Positions 1 to 8,336 of a stretch of DNA of 35,254 nucleotides are shown here, one piece after another. Positions within the stretch are counted from its first letter, which is position 1; every line of letters starts with the position of its first letter. Under the pieces are notes generated by a model. It saw only the letters and a list, made by a program, of their open reading frames with translations, was not told the DNA's origin and searched no databases. A program made the translations under genes and the position numbers. The DNA is taken from positions 1-35,254 of the forward strand of contig QNYK01000006.1 in assembly GCA_003973385.1 (NCBI GenBank), read 5' to 3'. This stretch comes from Bacillota bacterium. GTDB lineage: Bacteria; Planctomycetota; UBA8108; UBA1146.

Positions 1-561
1 AGCAGTCTTCTCGGCAGCGGCAGTCTTCTCGGCAGCAGCAGTCTTCTCGGCAGCAGCAGCCGCTTTTTCAGGGGCTTCTTCTGCGGACGCCTTCGCGGCT
101 GCTTTTTCTGCAGCAGCTTCTTCTGCAGCCTTCGCCTTTTGGGCCTCCTGAGCCTTCTTCTTCTTGCCCTCGAGGATCTTTCGACGTCGGTCTTCCCTGG
201 CAGCCTTGCGCTCGGCGGCTTCCTTGCGGGCGGACTCTTCGACCTCGAGTTGCTTTCGATGCTTCTCTGTGCGTTTCTCTTCCGCCTTGTCGATCACCTC
301 CGCTGCTTTACCCTTTTCCCAGTCGAAGCGCTGTTTGAACTTTTCGACCCGCCCAGCGGTATCGACAAAGGTCTGCTTGCCGGTGTAGAAGGGATGCGAG
401 GCACTCGAGATGTCGAGCTTGTAGAGCGGGTACTCCTGGCCATCCTCCCACATGATCGTCTCGGTGGTTCGCACCGTCGAGCGGGTGAGAAAGGAGAATT
501 CCGCATTGCTGTCCTGGAAGACGACTTCACGGTAGTTATCAGGGTGAGTATCTTTCTTCAT
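1..561 (-). CDS. rpmE2: 50S ribosomal protein L31 type B with long Ala/Lys/Glu tail (3' end outside window)
   Basis: Ribosomal large-subunit protein L31, type B (YkgM-like). The first ~85 residues match that family: HP near residue 6, then the [11 protein letters not shown] motif and the KFKQRF segment near residue 85. The zinc-binding cysteines of type A L31 are absent. After this core the reading frame continues, with no stop before the window edge, into a coiled-coil-like, Lys/Glu/Ala-rich extension. The extension begins with basic runs ([17 protein letters not shown]) and ends in hexapeptide AAAEKT repeats. L31 is normally under 100 residues, so at least 187 codons here is unusual. The ATG at 561 is preceded by a GGAG-type ribosome site. 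The gene is divergent from the small ORF/cyclase pair. The core identity is clear; the role of the tail is unknown. Confidence 0.85.
   Translation of the reverse strand, partial: MKKDTHPDNYREVVFQDSNAEFSFLTRSTVRTTETIMWEDGQEYPLYKLDISSASHPFYTGKQTFVDTAGRVEKFKQRFDWEKGKAAEVIDKAEEKRTEKHRKQLEVEESARKEAAERKAAREDRRRKILEGKKKKAQEAQKAKAAEEAAAEKAAAKASAEEAPEKAAAAAEKTAAAEKTAAAEKTA
2..55. repeat. 18-bp tandem repeat inside the L31 tail
   Basis: Three near-identical 18-bp units (gcagtcttctcggcagcR) in tandem, encoding AAAEKT hexapeptides on the minus strand. The array continues to the window edge, so the copy number is not known. Confidence 0.75.
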
Positions 562-675
562 CGAATCGATCTCCGGTCTTCATCGGTTCGCCCTGCAGGA
601 TATCCCGGTGCCGGCCGCACACGCAGCCTCGGGGCCCGGGGTCCCTCAGGTCAAATCTCCGTCACGGACGAGCCA

Positions 676-852
676 ATGGCACTGATCCTCGACGGCTGTG
701 ACCTGGAATCGTACGAATCGAGCCGCTTCGCTGCAAGGGAAGCCGAGTTACTGGCTCGCAGACAGCAATTTCCAGACCCCCTGCCAGACCTCGCCAGGGT
801 GGCTCTCGGACTCCTGATCCTCTACCATCGTGCCAGAAAGGCGAATCCATGA
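676..852 (+). CDS. small hypothetical protein (58 aa) overlapping the cyclase start
   Basis: A 58-codon ORF whose TGA stop overlaps the ATG of the downstream cyclase as ATGA (849-852), the typical arrangement of translationally coupled genes. The product begins MALILDGCDLESYESSRF, has a charged Arg/Glu-rich middle (FAAREAELLARRQQF) and ends in a hydrophobic stretch (VALGLLILY) followed by a basic tail. I do not recognise the family. The ribosome site is weak (GGACGAG). The frame stays open far upstream, but there it is antisense to the L31 gene, so only the ATG at 676 makes sense as a start. A non-coding leader for the cyclase is the alternative. Confidence 0.4.
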   Translation: MALILDGCDLESYESSRFAAREAELLARRQQFPDPLPDLARVALGLLILYHRARKANP

Positions 853-2432
853 CGCTCCCGGCCATTGCTCCATTGATGCTCAGATTCAGGGATTCGAGCG
901 GAGATCGGCTTCTGCAGGTGTGCTCGGGGACGATGCTGATCGGGCGCTCGTCGAGCTGCGAGGTCTGTATCAAGGACGACACCATCTCCAGAAATCACGC
1001 CAGGATCATCGAGCGAAATGGCGTATTCCTGATCGAGGACCTCGATAGCCGTAACGGGGTTCAGATCGGCAACCAGCGCATCACATCCACGGAATTACGG
1101 CCAGGTATGGTGATCCGGATGGGGAATGTATCGATTCTCGTGGACGGTGACCCGGAGAGCGTCTTCGACCTCCAGTTCGATCACGACCTGCCCGATCAGG
1201 GGGTGCTGGAATCGCTGAACATCGATGATCTGGAACAACAACTGCTGGGCAAGCCCGCCGAGGGTGGTGTGGTCGCCGACCTTGGTGTCGCATTGGATCT
1301 GTTCAAGAATGCCGCCGAAACGCTACTGACCGGTTCCAGTCTCTCCGAGGTCACTCAGGGAGCCATCGACCTGGCATTGCGATCGCTACCGATTGACCGT
1401 GGTTTCTTGAGCCTGGTCGAAAATGATCAGCTGATTCCCCACGCCACAGGGTCCCGAGAAGGGCTTGGTGGAAATCGCCGGATGCAACTCTCCCGCACCA
1501 TCGCCAGACAGGTCCTCGATGAACATCGCGCAGTGCTGATCCGTGACACCGGAAACATGGATAACCTGTCGACAGCAGACAGCATCATCCAGATGCACAT
1601 CCTTTCAGCGATGTGTGCGCCACTCGTGGTACAGGGTGAAGTCGTCGGGATACTCTACGTTGACTGCATTGAATCGGGAAAGTCGCTGGAACCAGAGCAT
1701 CTGGATCTGATCTCTGTGCTTGCGCTGATGGTATCCAGCGCACTCGAACAGTCTCGATTGCATCAATCGGTAGAAGTTGAAAAACGACGCCGCAAGGAAC
1801 TCTCTTGCCGCCTTTCTCCGAATGTTGTCGAGCGAGTTCTCGCTGGAGAATCACAGTTAGGATCGATGGAGGCGGACATCACGGTGCTCTTTGCCGACCT
1901 CGTTGGCTTCACGGCCATGTCGGAGAAGATGGCTCCTCGTGAAGTGGTCGATCTGCTCAACGAGTTGTTTGAAGAGCTCACAGCTGAGGTCTTCCTCGAA
2001 GATGGGACCCTCGACAAGTACATCGGAGATGCCCTCATCGCATTTTTTGGCGCTCCGGAACAACAGGATGACCACCCAGCTCGTGCCGTACGTACCGCAC
2101 TGGGGATGCAAAACAGGATCCGAGAGATGTCTGCTCAGCATCCCGATTGGCCGCCGCTGAGCATGAGAATCGGCATCAACTCGGGGCCCGCTGTTGTGGG
2201 AGACATCGGATCGATTCAGCGCAGTGATTACACCGTCATCGGTGACACCGTGAACATTGCGAGCCGCCTTGAATCCCAGGTCGCCAAGGCAGGCGATGTG
2301 GTCATCGGTCCCGCAACCGCCCAGTCCTGTGGTCATCAGTTTTTGCTCGAAGAGATGCAGGAAACACCGCTGAAGGGAAAGAGTCGCGTCGTCAAACCGT
2401 GGCGAGTGCTCGGTAAAAAGGGTTGCGACTGA
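849..2432 (+). CDS. FHA-GAF-class III adenylate cyclase
   Basis: A cytoplasmic three-domain signalling protein expected to make cyclic AMP. An FHA phosphopeptide-binding domain lies at about residues 10-100, with the signature residues G32-R33, S47-R48-N49-H50 and N69-G70. A GAF sensor domain follows at about 148-303. A class III nucleotide cyclase homology domain fills 330-520, with metal aspartates D350 (VLFADLVGFT) and D394 (KYIGDALIAFFG). Lys390 and Thr462 occupy the base-selecting positions, and N469/R473 (VNIASR) the transition-state positions. A Lys/Thr pair is typical of class IIIb adenylate, not guanylate, cyclases. The start has a GAAAGG ribosome site and overlaps the preceding small ORF. 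FHA input suggests control by Ser/Thr protein kinases, which is an inference; no kinase gene lies in this window. Confidence 0.92.
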   Translation: MTLPAIAPLMLRFRDSSGDRLLQVCSGTMLIGRSSSCEVCIKDDTISRNHARIIERNGVFLIEDLDSRNGVQIGNQRITSTELRPGMVIRMGNVSILVDGDPESVFDLQFDHDLPDQGVLESLNIDDLEQQLLGKPAEGGVVADLGVALDLFKNAAETLLTGSSLSEVTQGAIDLALRSLPIDRGFLSLVENDQLIPHATGSREGLGGNRRMQLSRTIARQVLDEHRAVLIRDTGNMDNLSTADSIIQMHILSAMCAPLVVQGEVVGILYVDCIESGKSLEPEHLDLISVLALMVSSALEQSRLHQSVEVEKRRRKELSCRLSPNVVERVLAGESQLGSMEADITVLFADLVGFTAMSEKMAPREVVDLLNELFEELTAEVFLEDGTLDKYIGDALIAFFGAPEQQDDHPARAVRTALGMQNRIREMSAQHPDWPPLSMRIGINSGPAVVGDIGSIQRSDYTVIGDTVNIASRLESQVAKAGDVVIGPATAQSCGHQFLLEEMQETPLKGKSRVVKPWRVLGKKGCD

Positions 2433-2462
2433 CGCTGGCCAGTATGCGCCTCACCACGGTCG

Positions 2463-2484
2463 AATCCGGTCATTGATCCGGTTT
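2463..2484. terminator. possible bidirectional terminator between cyclase and clpX
   Basis: An imperfect inverted repeat (aatccgg ... ccggttt) with an 8-nt loop and a short T run on the plus strand, between two convergent genes. The stem is short and carries one mismatch, so this is only a candidate. Confidence 0.3.
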
Positions 2485-2497
2485 TGTCCGCCCGAGC

Positions 2498-2539
2498 AGT
2501 TCCAAACGATGAGTTCCAAACGATGAGTTCCAGACGATG
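2498..2539. repeat. three tandem 14-bp repeats
   Basis: Two identical copies of agttccaaacgatg and a third with one change (agttccagacgatg) in direct tandem, followed by a partial fourth. They sit in the convergent gap just past the clpX stop codon. Confidence 0.9.
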
Positions 2540-2548
2540 AGTCCGAGT

Positions 2549-3994
2549 TCAGGAAATCAATCGTGCGGCCGTCTCGCCGGCGGGCTCATCATCGATATCG
2601 GGTTGGGGGGATGCGGGTGCCTGATCCTCATCGTCATCTTCATTCGTCTCTTCAATTATCAAGTTGTCCGATGAACTGTTCTCATCAGAGAGTGCATGCA
2701 CTCTCTGCTCGTCAACCACTACATGCAGGCCTTTCAATTTCGTTCCGCCCGCCTCGAAGATGATGTCTCGCATCAGGTCCTCGATAACAGAACGCAATCC
2801 CCGAGCACCGGTGCCACGGCGCCTGGCCAGTTTTGCAATCAGTTGCAGCGCCTCGGGAGTGAAGCTGAGGTCACCATCCTCCATGCGAAAGAACTCGCGA
2901 TACTGGCGAACCAGCGAATTCCTGGGTTCCGTCAGAACCCTGACAAGATCATCGTCATCCAGGGGCTGCAGTGCCGTGATCACAGGGAGTCGCCCGACGA
3001 ATTCCGGAATCATGCCGTAGCGCAGCAGATCCTGCACTTCAACATGTTGGAACAGGCGGGCCTTTTCGTGCAGGTCTTCCAGGTCTAGCGCTTCTCTATC
3101 CTTGCTGTTTGATCCATCACCGCTGCGAAATCCGACTTTCTTGGCATTGAGTCTTTCTGCGATGATTTCTGGTAAGCCGTCGAATGCGCCGCCACAGATG
3201 AAGAGAATGTTGGTTGTGTCGAGCTGAATGTACTGCTGCTCTGGATGCTTGCGTCCACCCTGGGGTGGGATATTGGCGACCGTTCCCTCAAGGATCTTGA
3301 GCAGCGCCTGCTGTACCCCTTCACCGGAGACATCTCTGGTGATGGAGACATTCTGCGTCGCCTTGCCGATCTTATCGACCTCGTCGATAAAGATGATCCC
3401 TCGTTGCGCCTTTTCGATGTCGTAATCGGCTGCCATCACCAGTTTCAGCAGCAAGTTCTCGACATCCTCCCCGACATATCCCGCCTCGGTGAGGGTGGTC
3501 GCATCCCCGATGGCAAAGGGGACATCGAGGGCCTGCGCCAATGTGCGAGCCATCAGCGTTTTTCCGCACCCGGTCGGACCGATGAGGAGGATGTTCGACT
3601 TCTCGATCTGTACTTCGTCATCGCCATCATCGGAAGATTCGGGCTTCGCATCGAGATGCACGAGCCTGCGGAAATGCAGGTGCACCGCCACGGCAAGCGT
3701 GCGCTTGGCATTTTCCTGGCCGATGACCCAGTTCTGCAGCACCTCGTGCAACTCCTTGGGGCTCGGCACGTCATCGAGTGTTCTTGGTGGTTCACTGACA
3801 CTGAAGGGAGATGAATCTTCCGTGATGATGGTGTGGCACAGATCCACGCACTCGTTACAGATGCAGACTCCAGGAGGACCGGCGATCAGCCTGGCAACCT
3901 CCTTGGCACTCTTGCCACAAAAACTACAGCGCTCGCCACGTTGCGGCGGGTCGCCAGTCGTATCTGATCCGAAATCTTTCTTCTCGTCTGACAT
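2549..3994 (-). CDS. clpX: ATP-dependent Clp protease ATP-binding subunit ClpX
   Basis: AAA+ unfoldase that feeds substrates to the ClpP protease. The N-terminal zinc-binding domain has C23, C26, C46 and C49. The AAA+ module has Walker A GPTGCGKT (139-146), the pore-loop motif GYVGED (172-177) and Walker B IIFIDE (200-205). A VGF tripeptide follows 'LNAKK' and corresponds to the ClpP-docking IGF loop. [11 protein letters not shown] is the sensor region. At 481 residues it is longer than E. coli ClpX (424); part of the excess is a poorly conserved acidic C-terminus ([11 protein letters not shown]). The ATG at 3994 lies 15 nt after the clpP stop with an AAGG site, so clpP and clpX are one operon downstream of tig. 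Confidence 0.97.
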   Translation of the reverse strand: MSDEKKDFGSDTTGDPPQRGERCSFCGKSAKEVARLIAGPPGVCICNECVDLCHTIITEDSSPFSVSEPPRTLDDVPSPKELHEVLQNWVIGQENAKRTLAVAVHLHFRRLVHLDAKPESSDDGDDEVQIEKSNILLIGPTGCGKTLMARTLAQALDVPFAIGDATTLTEAGYVGEDVENLLLKLVMAADYDIEKAQRGIIFIDEVDKIGKATQNVSITRDVSGEGVQQALLKILEGTVANIPPQGGRKHPEQQYIQLDTTNILFICGGAFDGLPEIIAERLNAKKVGFRSGDGSNSKDREALDLEDLHEKARLFQHVEVQDLLRYGMIPEFVGRLPVITALQPLDDDDLVRVLTEPRNSLVRQYREFFRMEDGDLSFTPEALQLIAKLARRRGTGARGLRSVIEDLMRDIIFEAGGTKLKGLHVVVDEQRVHALSDENSSSDNLIIEETNEDDDEDQAPASPQPDIDDEPAGETAARLIS

Positions 3995-4009
3995 CTGCTG
4001 TGCCTTGTC

Positions 4010-4651
4010 CTACGACACTTCTGCAACCGGTTTGAGAGTATCGATCACCTGGTCCACCAGGCCGTAATCCTTGGCCTCTTGCGCAGACATGAAGAAGTCC
4101 CAGTGTGAATCATCCTCGATCTGTCCCGGGCCCTTGCCCGAATGGCGCGCGAGGATCTCGCAAAGGACCTCCTTGTTGCGCTTGATTTCTCTGGCCTGAA
4201 TTTCGATATCCATCGCCGTTCCCTGAGCACCACCCCACGGCTGGTGGATCATGATACGAGAGTGCGGTAGCGCATGGCGCTTACCCTGCGTCCCTGCTGC
4301 AAGAAGAACCGCGCCCATCGAGGAGGCCTGACCGATGCAGAAGGTAGCGATATCACACTGAACGAACTGCATGGTGTCGTAAATCGCCAGCCCCGCCGTA
4401 ACAGATCCACCTGGGCTGTTGATGTAAATGTTGATGTCCTGGTTCCGATTGTCGGAGACCAGGAACAAGATCTGAGCGATCACAAGATTCGCAGTGTGAT
4501 CTTGAATCCCATCGCCGATGAAGACGATCCGATCCTTCAGCAATCTCGAAAAGATGTCATATGAACGCTCCCCACGCCCCGTCCTCTCGATGACGAAGGG
4601 TACGAGGTTGTCATGAATGTCATCGATTTTGCGCATCAACTCGTCGTTCAT
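4010..4651 (-). CDS. clpP: ATP-dependent Clp protease proteolytic subunit ClpP
   Basis: Serine peptidase that forms the barrel-shaped ClpP core. The catalytic triad is visible as Ser111 (GQASSMGA), His136 (RIMIHQP) and Asp185 (HWDFFMSA), counted from the chosen start; the oxyanion-hole motif NSPGGSV is also present. I chose the ATG at 4651 (MNDELMRKI) because a strong GGGGGA ribosome site lies just upstream. An in-frame TTG at 4666 would add five residues but would put that site inside the gene. The 213-residue length fits the family. The gene lies between tig and clpX on the same strand, the classical tig-clpP-clpX order. Confidence 0.97.
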   Translation of the reverse strand: MNDELMRKIDDIHDNLVPFVIERTGRGERSYDIFSRLLKDRIVFIGDGIQDHTANLVIAQILFLVSDNRNQDINIYINSPGGSVTAGLAIYDTMQFVQCDIATFCIGQASSMGAVLLAAGTQGKRHALPHSRIMIHQPWGGAQGTAMDIEIQAREIKRNKEVLCEILARHSGKGPGQIEDDSHWDFFMSAQEAKDYGLVDQVIDTLKPVAEVS

Positions 4652-4751
4652 CGAATCCCCCTGCAATTCATGGTTTTCGGGTTCCTGGTTCTCGTGTTTC
4701 TTGTGCTCACGTTTCTTGTTACTGATTCATGAGTGGGTCTGTATTTTATCA

Positions 4752-6110
4752 TCAGCTGGAAACCTTTGCCTTCTTGCGGAGCATCTGCTTCACCTTCTCA
4801 CGCCTCATACCGTTTCGAAGTTCTGGCAGCATACCGCCGCTGCGGTACTGTTCGACCACCTGTTCAAGCGGCTGGTGATAGGTGGTGGCAATCGCCTGCA
4901 ATCGCTGAACCACCTCGTCTTCGGTGACAAACACCTTTTCCTCGTCTGCGAGGCGGTCGAGTACGAAGATGTGAGACAACTCCTTGCGAGCCTCGGCCTC
5001 GACGCTGGCGTCCTTCTGCGCCGCTTCCTTCGCCTCTTCCTCCGACTTTCCACCCTGGATCAAATCCATCTCAAGACGCTGCGTCTTTGATTCCTTGCGC
5101 TTCTCGACCATCGCCTCCGGCAATTCCATCTCGACAGAATCTGCAACCATCTCGGCGAGCAGGTCTTCCTGTCGCGATTCTTCCCGAGTCTTACGGCGAT
5201 TCTCGAGGTTCTCTCTTACTTTTGAGCGCAGGTCGTCTTCCGACTCGAGGCCCAGTTTTTTCAGAAAGGCTTCATCGAGTTCAGGTGTGACCTTTTTCTT
5301 TGCATCCTTGAGGGTCAAATTCAGCGTGGCTGTTTTGCCGTGATGATCCGCATCGGGGAAATCATCCGGCACCTGAACCGAGTTCTCGATCACATCATCT
5401 TGCGCTGCTGCAACCAGCCCTTTTCCGAGATCCGGAATCTTTATCGAATCGATGTGGTCGTCGCCGATCTTCAGCAGCACTTCCTTGCGTTCGAAAATGG
5501 GCTCGTCATCGATCACCATCGACAGATCGACCACCGCAAAGTCGCCTTCGGCGTGTTCACCAACGGGGAGCGGCTCCAGCGATGAGGCCTGTTCGCAGAT
5601 CATCTCGACCTCGCGGTCGATTTCTGACTCTTCAACCTCTACAGATTTGCCCTCGATCTCGACACCCTTGTAGGTAGGGAGGTCAAAGGTTGGCTGAACA
5701 TCAAAAACGGCCTCGAAGGTGAAGTTGGCATCTTCTGAAAATTCGACCTTCTCGAACTCCGGAATCCCGATCGGTTTCCATTCGGCCGAGTCGAACTGCT
5801 CCTCGACTGCGCGTCCGATCAATTCTTCTCGCACATCCTCTTTGACCTGTTCACCGAATCGTTTCTTGAGCAGCGCCAGTGGTGCTTTTCCCTTGCGAAA
5901 CCCAGGCAGTTGAATCGTATCTCTGAGCTGCTTGAAGTTCTTTTCGAGCTCTTCTGCAACGGTACTCTGGGCGACTTCTATCTGGAGGCGCTTGCGGCAA
6001 GGACCTTCGGAGGAGCACTCTGCCTGGCTCATCTGCTGACCATCATTATCCCCTGACGCCGTGGCGTCTTCTTCGGTGGTGTTCACATCGGCGGATTCGG
6101 TGTCGTTCAT
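4752..6110 (-). CDS. tig: trigger factor (ribosome-bound chaperone, peptidyl-prolyl isomerase)
   Basis: Chaperone that binds nascent chains at the ribosome exit tunnel. The ribosome-docking signature GFRKGKAP is present in the N-terminal domain. A divergent FKBP-like isomerase segment follows, then a long helical, charged C-terminal domain with the typical family layout. About 30 residues of acidic, low-complexity sequence (NTTEEDATASGDNDGQQ) precede the conserved N-terminal domain and are not usual for the family. I chose the ATG at 6110 because GAGAGGA lies just upstream; a GTG at 6140 is an alternative start. First gene of the tig-clpP-clpX operon. Confidence 0.95.
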   Translation of the reverse strand: MNDTESADVNTTEEDATASGDNDGQQMSQAECSSEGPCRKRLQIEVAQSTVAEELEKNFKQLRDTIQLPGFRKGKAPLALLKKRFGEQVKEDVREELIGRAVEEQFDSAEWKPIGIPEFEKVEFSEDANFTFEAVFDVQPTFDLPTYKGVEIEGKSVEVEESEIDREVEMICEQASSLEPLPVGEHAEGDFAVVDLSMVIDDEPIFERKEVLLKIGDDHIDSIKIPDLGKGLVAAAQDDVIENSVQVPDDFPDADHHGKTATLNLTLKDAKKKVTPELDEAFLKKLGLESEDDLRSKVRENLENRRKTREESRQEDLLAEMVADSVEMELPEAMVEKRKESKTQRLEMDLIQGGKSEEEAKEAAQKDASVEAEARKELSHIFVLDRLADEEKVFVTEDEVVQRLQAIATTYHQPLEQVVEQYRSGGMLPELRNGMRREKVKQMLRKKAKVSS

Positions 6111-6161
6111 GGGGTCCTCTCTGCCCTCAGTCCTGGGCACGGCACAATGCCTCGATCGGAA

Positions 6162-6190
6162 ATGATGGTCGCACCCCTCAATTGTGTCAA
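6162..6190 (-). promoter_or_regulatory. sigma-70-like promoter of tig-clpP-clpX
   Basis: On the minus strand a perfect -35 TTGACA (6185-6190) is followed after 17 bp by CATCAT (6162-6167), four of six matches to TATAAT. Transcription would start about 45 nt before the tig ATG. No heat-shock inverted repeat (CIRCE) was seen. Confidence 0.5.
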
Positions 6191-6279
6191 CGCATGCAGG
6201 CGAACCGATGCTCCTGATTTGGCCAATTTTCGCCTAGATCGACTGAATTTCGCTGGAATTGCGGAGTGGTGAGAAAAAA

Positions 6280-6354
6280 TGGAGCGGGTGATGGGATTCG
6301 AACCCACGACAATCACGTTGGCAACGTGATGCTCTACCCCTGAGCTACACCCGC
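6280..6354 (-). tRNA. tRNA-Gly (anticodon GCC)
   Basis: Complete cloverleaf on the minus strand. The 7-bp acceptor stem is GCGGGTG/CACCCGC, and the D-arm is GCTC...GAGC. The anticodon stem-loop TCACG-TTGCCAA-CGTGA has anticodon GCC. The T-arm carries GGTTCGAATCC, the discriminator is T, and CCA is encoded. A run of six T follows. It lies upstream of tig on the same strand. Confidence 0.97.
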
Positions 6355-6476
6355 TCTGGCCGGTACATCCAGTGAATCCCTGTCCGGTGGATTCAAGGCC
6401 GATTGTGCGCATCTGGTTCGGCCCTGTCAACACATGGTGGCCACCGCTGCCCTACACGAGCACCCTGACCACCCCA

Positions 6477-7790
6477 TCAGGCATACAGACGCTTCTCGAT
6501 CCGAACCACGTTGCCCTTGCCGAGATACTCGAGGCGATCGGAGCAGCGGTGCATCAACAGGATTCCGAGGCCGCCGCGTCCCCCTGCGCGCATCCTCTCC
6601 TTGGCTCTATCGAAAGCATCCTTTTCCTCGATCTGGCCCAGGTAATACTCGTGGTCAAAACCATCCCCCTCATCTTCCACCAACATCGTGACCCGGCGCG
6701 GATCTACCACATAATTGATCGTGACTCGCCGTTCGGGCTGAGCACGATTACCGTGGCGAACTGCATTATCGACACCCTCCTTGAGCGCCGAATGAAGAGC
6801 GTTCCGCTCCGACTCGGTCAATGGCAGCTTGGCGATGAGCGCTCCACCGAGACTCAATCCCTGGTCTATCGAATCTTGATTTCCCTGGAACTGGAAGCGC
6901 ACCTGCTGGGTGAAAAGTTTGCGGTCCTTTGCAACGCGTCGGATTTCGGTCTCGGTGAGAATAAACAGGTTGCCGAGGTCGAACGGATCCACCAACGAAT
7001 CGTTTTCCCACACCCTGAAGCCAGAGATATCATTCAGATCAGCACCTCGAGGATGAATCAGGATCACCGATGCGAGCGCATGTCGAGGATTGAGTTTGAT
7101 GCTCTCGACCAGCGTTTCGCTGCCAGACACTCGCTTATCGACAACGATCAAATCTGGCAAAATGGCATCGATCCCCTCGATCAGGCCGGAAACTTCATGA
7201 AACAGAAATGCCTTTCCACCACGACTTTCGACCCTCTTCTTGCAGATTTGAGAGAAGTGTCCCGTCGACGGAAGCAGCATCGCTACCGACCCCGAGGGAA
7301 GCTTCGGATCTGCCATTACTGGAACGCTGGGTGCAACTTTCGATTCTGGATCTGATCCGTCCAGCTGCGCAGTACCGAGACCCCCGTTCAGAAGCAAGCC
7401 CTCGGCCTCTTCGAGGTCCTTGGCGACGGGGACAACCGATGTAACTCCGAGCAGGTGCATCGTGATGCCAACATTGCGCGCGACACGAGCGAGCAAAAAC
7501 GCCCCACCGGCATCATTACACTGGTTATGAAAGCGTATGATCCCGCTGATTCCGGTCGAGTTGATGTACTGAACTCCTCGGCAATCGAGTATCAGATGAT
7601 GCCTGCCACCCTCGACCAACCTCTCCAGCGCCGACTCGAAACGGGGGTAATTGGCGGCATCGATGAAGCCATCGAGTTGGACCAAGGTGTAGGGAGTTTC
7701 CTGATCGCCCCTGGTGACGCGTTGCTCGTAGGAAATGTGTAGGCTCGACAAAATTGAGAGTCCTTTCTTCACTCTGCATTCTACAACCAC
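6477..7790 (-). CDS. fused STAS / receiver-like / HATPase anti-sigma-type regulator
   Basis: A 437-residue fusion of two partner-switch components. Residues ~30-130 form a STAS (SpoIIAA-like) domain; INSTGIS (76-82) stands where the phosphorylated DSSG motif lies. Residues ~167-280 resemble a response-regulator receiver: D218 (LIVVDKR) could be the phospho-acceptor, but the acidic pair and the conserved lysine are not evident. Residues ~300-437 are a GHKL ATPase of RsbW/SpoIIAB type, with N-box E338/N342/H346, G1 DEGDGFD and G2 GGRGGLGILL. Normally the STAS antagonist and the kinase are separate proteins. The annotated start is GTG (7790). A TTG at 7751, 9 nt after AAAGGA, is equally plausible and would free the divergent promoter region. 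No sigma factor gene is adjacent. Confidence 0.8.
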   Translation of the reverse strand: MVVECRVKKGLSILSSLHISYEQRVTRGDQETPYTLVQLDGFIDAANYPRFESALERLVEGGRHHLILDCRGVQYINSTGISGIIRFHNQCNDAGGAFLLARVARNVGITMHLLGVTSVVPVAKDLEEAEGLLLNGGLGTAQLDGSDPESKVAPSVPVMADPKLPSGSVAMLLPSTGHFSQICKKRVESRGGKAFLFHEVSGLIEGIDAILPDLIVVDKRVSGSETLVESIKLNPRHALASVILIHPRGADLNDISGFRVWENDSLVDPFDLGNLFILTETEIRRVAKDRKLFTQQVRFQFQGNQDSIDQGLSLGGALIAKLPLTESERNALHSALKEGVDNAVRHGNRAQPERRVTINYVVDPRRVTMLVEDEGDGFDHEYYLGQIEEKDAFDRAKERMRAGGRGGLGILLMHRCSDRLEYLGKGNVVRIEKRLYA

Positions 7791-7862
7791 ATGGGCTTCA
7801 GTCCCAGTTCTCGCAGCGAGTCGTCTGGTCGTGTACCCTCAACGAAGGAGAGGAAACTGCGG

Positions 7863-8336
7863 ATGCCGTCAAAATCCATCATCGATCCAGGATCCATCGA
7901 TCTGGGAATCACCATCTTTGGCCAGGAGGAGATTCGGCGCCGCAATTCCCAGCGACACGAGATGGAGATGCTCAACCGGATCGTCCATTACGACCCCGAC
8001 AATTCCACCATCGCTGGCGTCCACGAAGTCCGAGATGATGCGTTCTGGATCCGCGGCCACTTCCCCGACCGGCCCATCTTGCCTGGTGTTTTGATGATCG
8101 AAACCGCCGGTCAGTTGTGTTCCTTCTACTTCGGTGAAAGCCTCGAGAGTGACGATATCCTCGGGTTTGCTGCCTGCGAGGATGTCCGGTTTCGGGGTGT
8201 TGTGAACCCTGGATCAGAACTATTGATGATCGGAGAAGTGACCGTCTTGCGCTCCAAATTGGCCAAATTTTCCGCCCAGGGATATGTCGGGGGGGAACGA
8301 GTTTTCGAGGGCACAGTCGTCGGAATGAAGCTCTGA
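7863..8336 (+). CDS. FabZ/FabA-like 3-hydroxyacyl-ACP dehydratase (hotdog fold)
   Basis: A 157-residue hotdog-fold protein of the beta-hydroxyacyl-ACP dehydratase family, which acts in fatty acid elongation. The catalytic pair His66 (GHFPDRPILPG) and Glu80 (LMIETAGQ) is present with the exact 14-residue spacing of FabZ. I chose the ATG at 7863 because AAGGAGAGG lies 9 nt upstream and the length then fits the family; the frame is open back to 7791. It is not next to other fatty acid genes. It is divergent from the STAS/HATPase gene, so it could serve a lipid pathway other than housekeeping synthesis. Confidence 0.85.
   Translation: MPSKSIIDPGSIDLGITIFGQEEIRRRNSQRHEMEMLNRIVHYDPDNSTIAGVHEVRDDAFWIRGHFPDRPILPGVLMIETAGQLCSFYFGESLESDDILGFAACEDVRFRGVVNPGSELLMIGEVTVLRSKLAKFSAQGYVGGERVFEGTVVGMKL

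Noticed and set aside
139-852. 237-residue plus-strand frame through the L31 gene
   Set aside because: Its first two thirds are antisense to the clearly recognisable L31 gene; only the last 58 codons (676-852) are retained as a possible gene.
6372-7355. 327-residue plus-strand frame
   Set aside because: Antisense to the STAS/HATPase gene, whose domain motifs are unambiguous; no family resemblance of its own.
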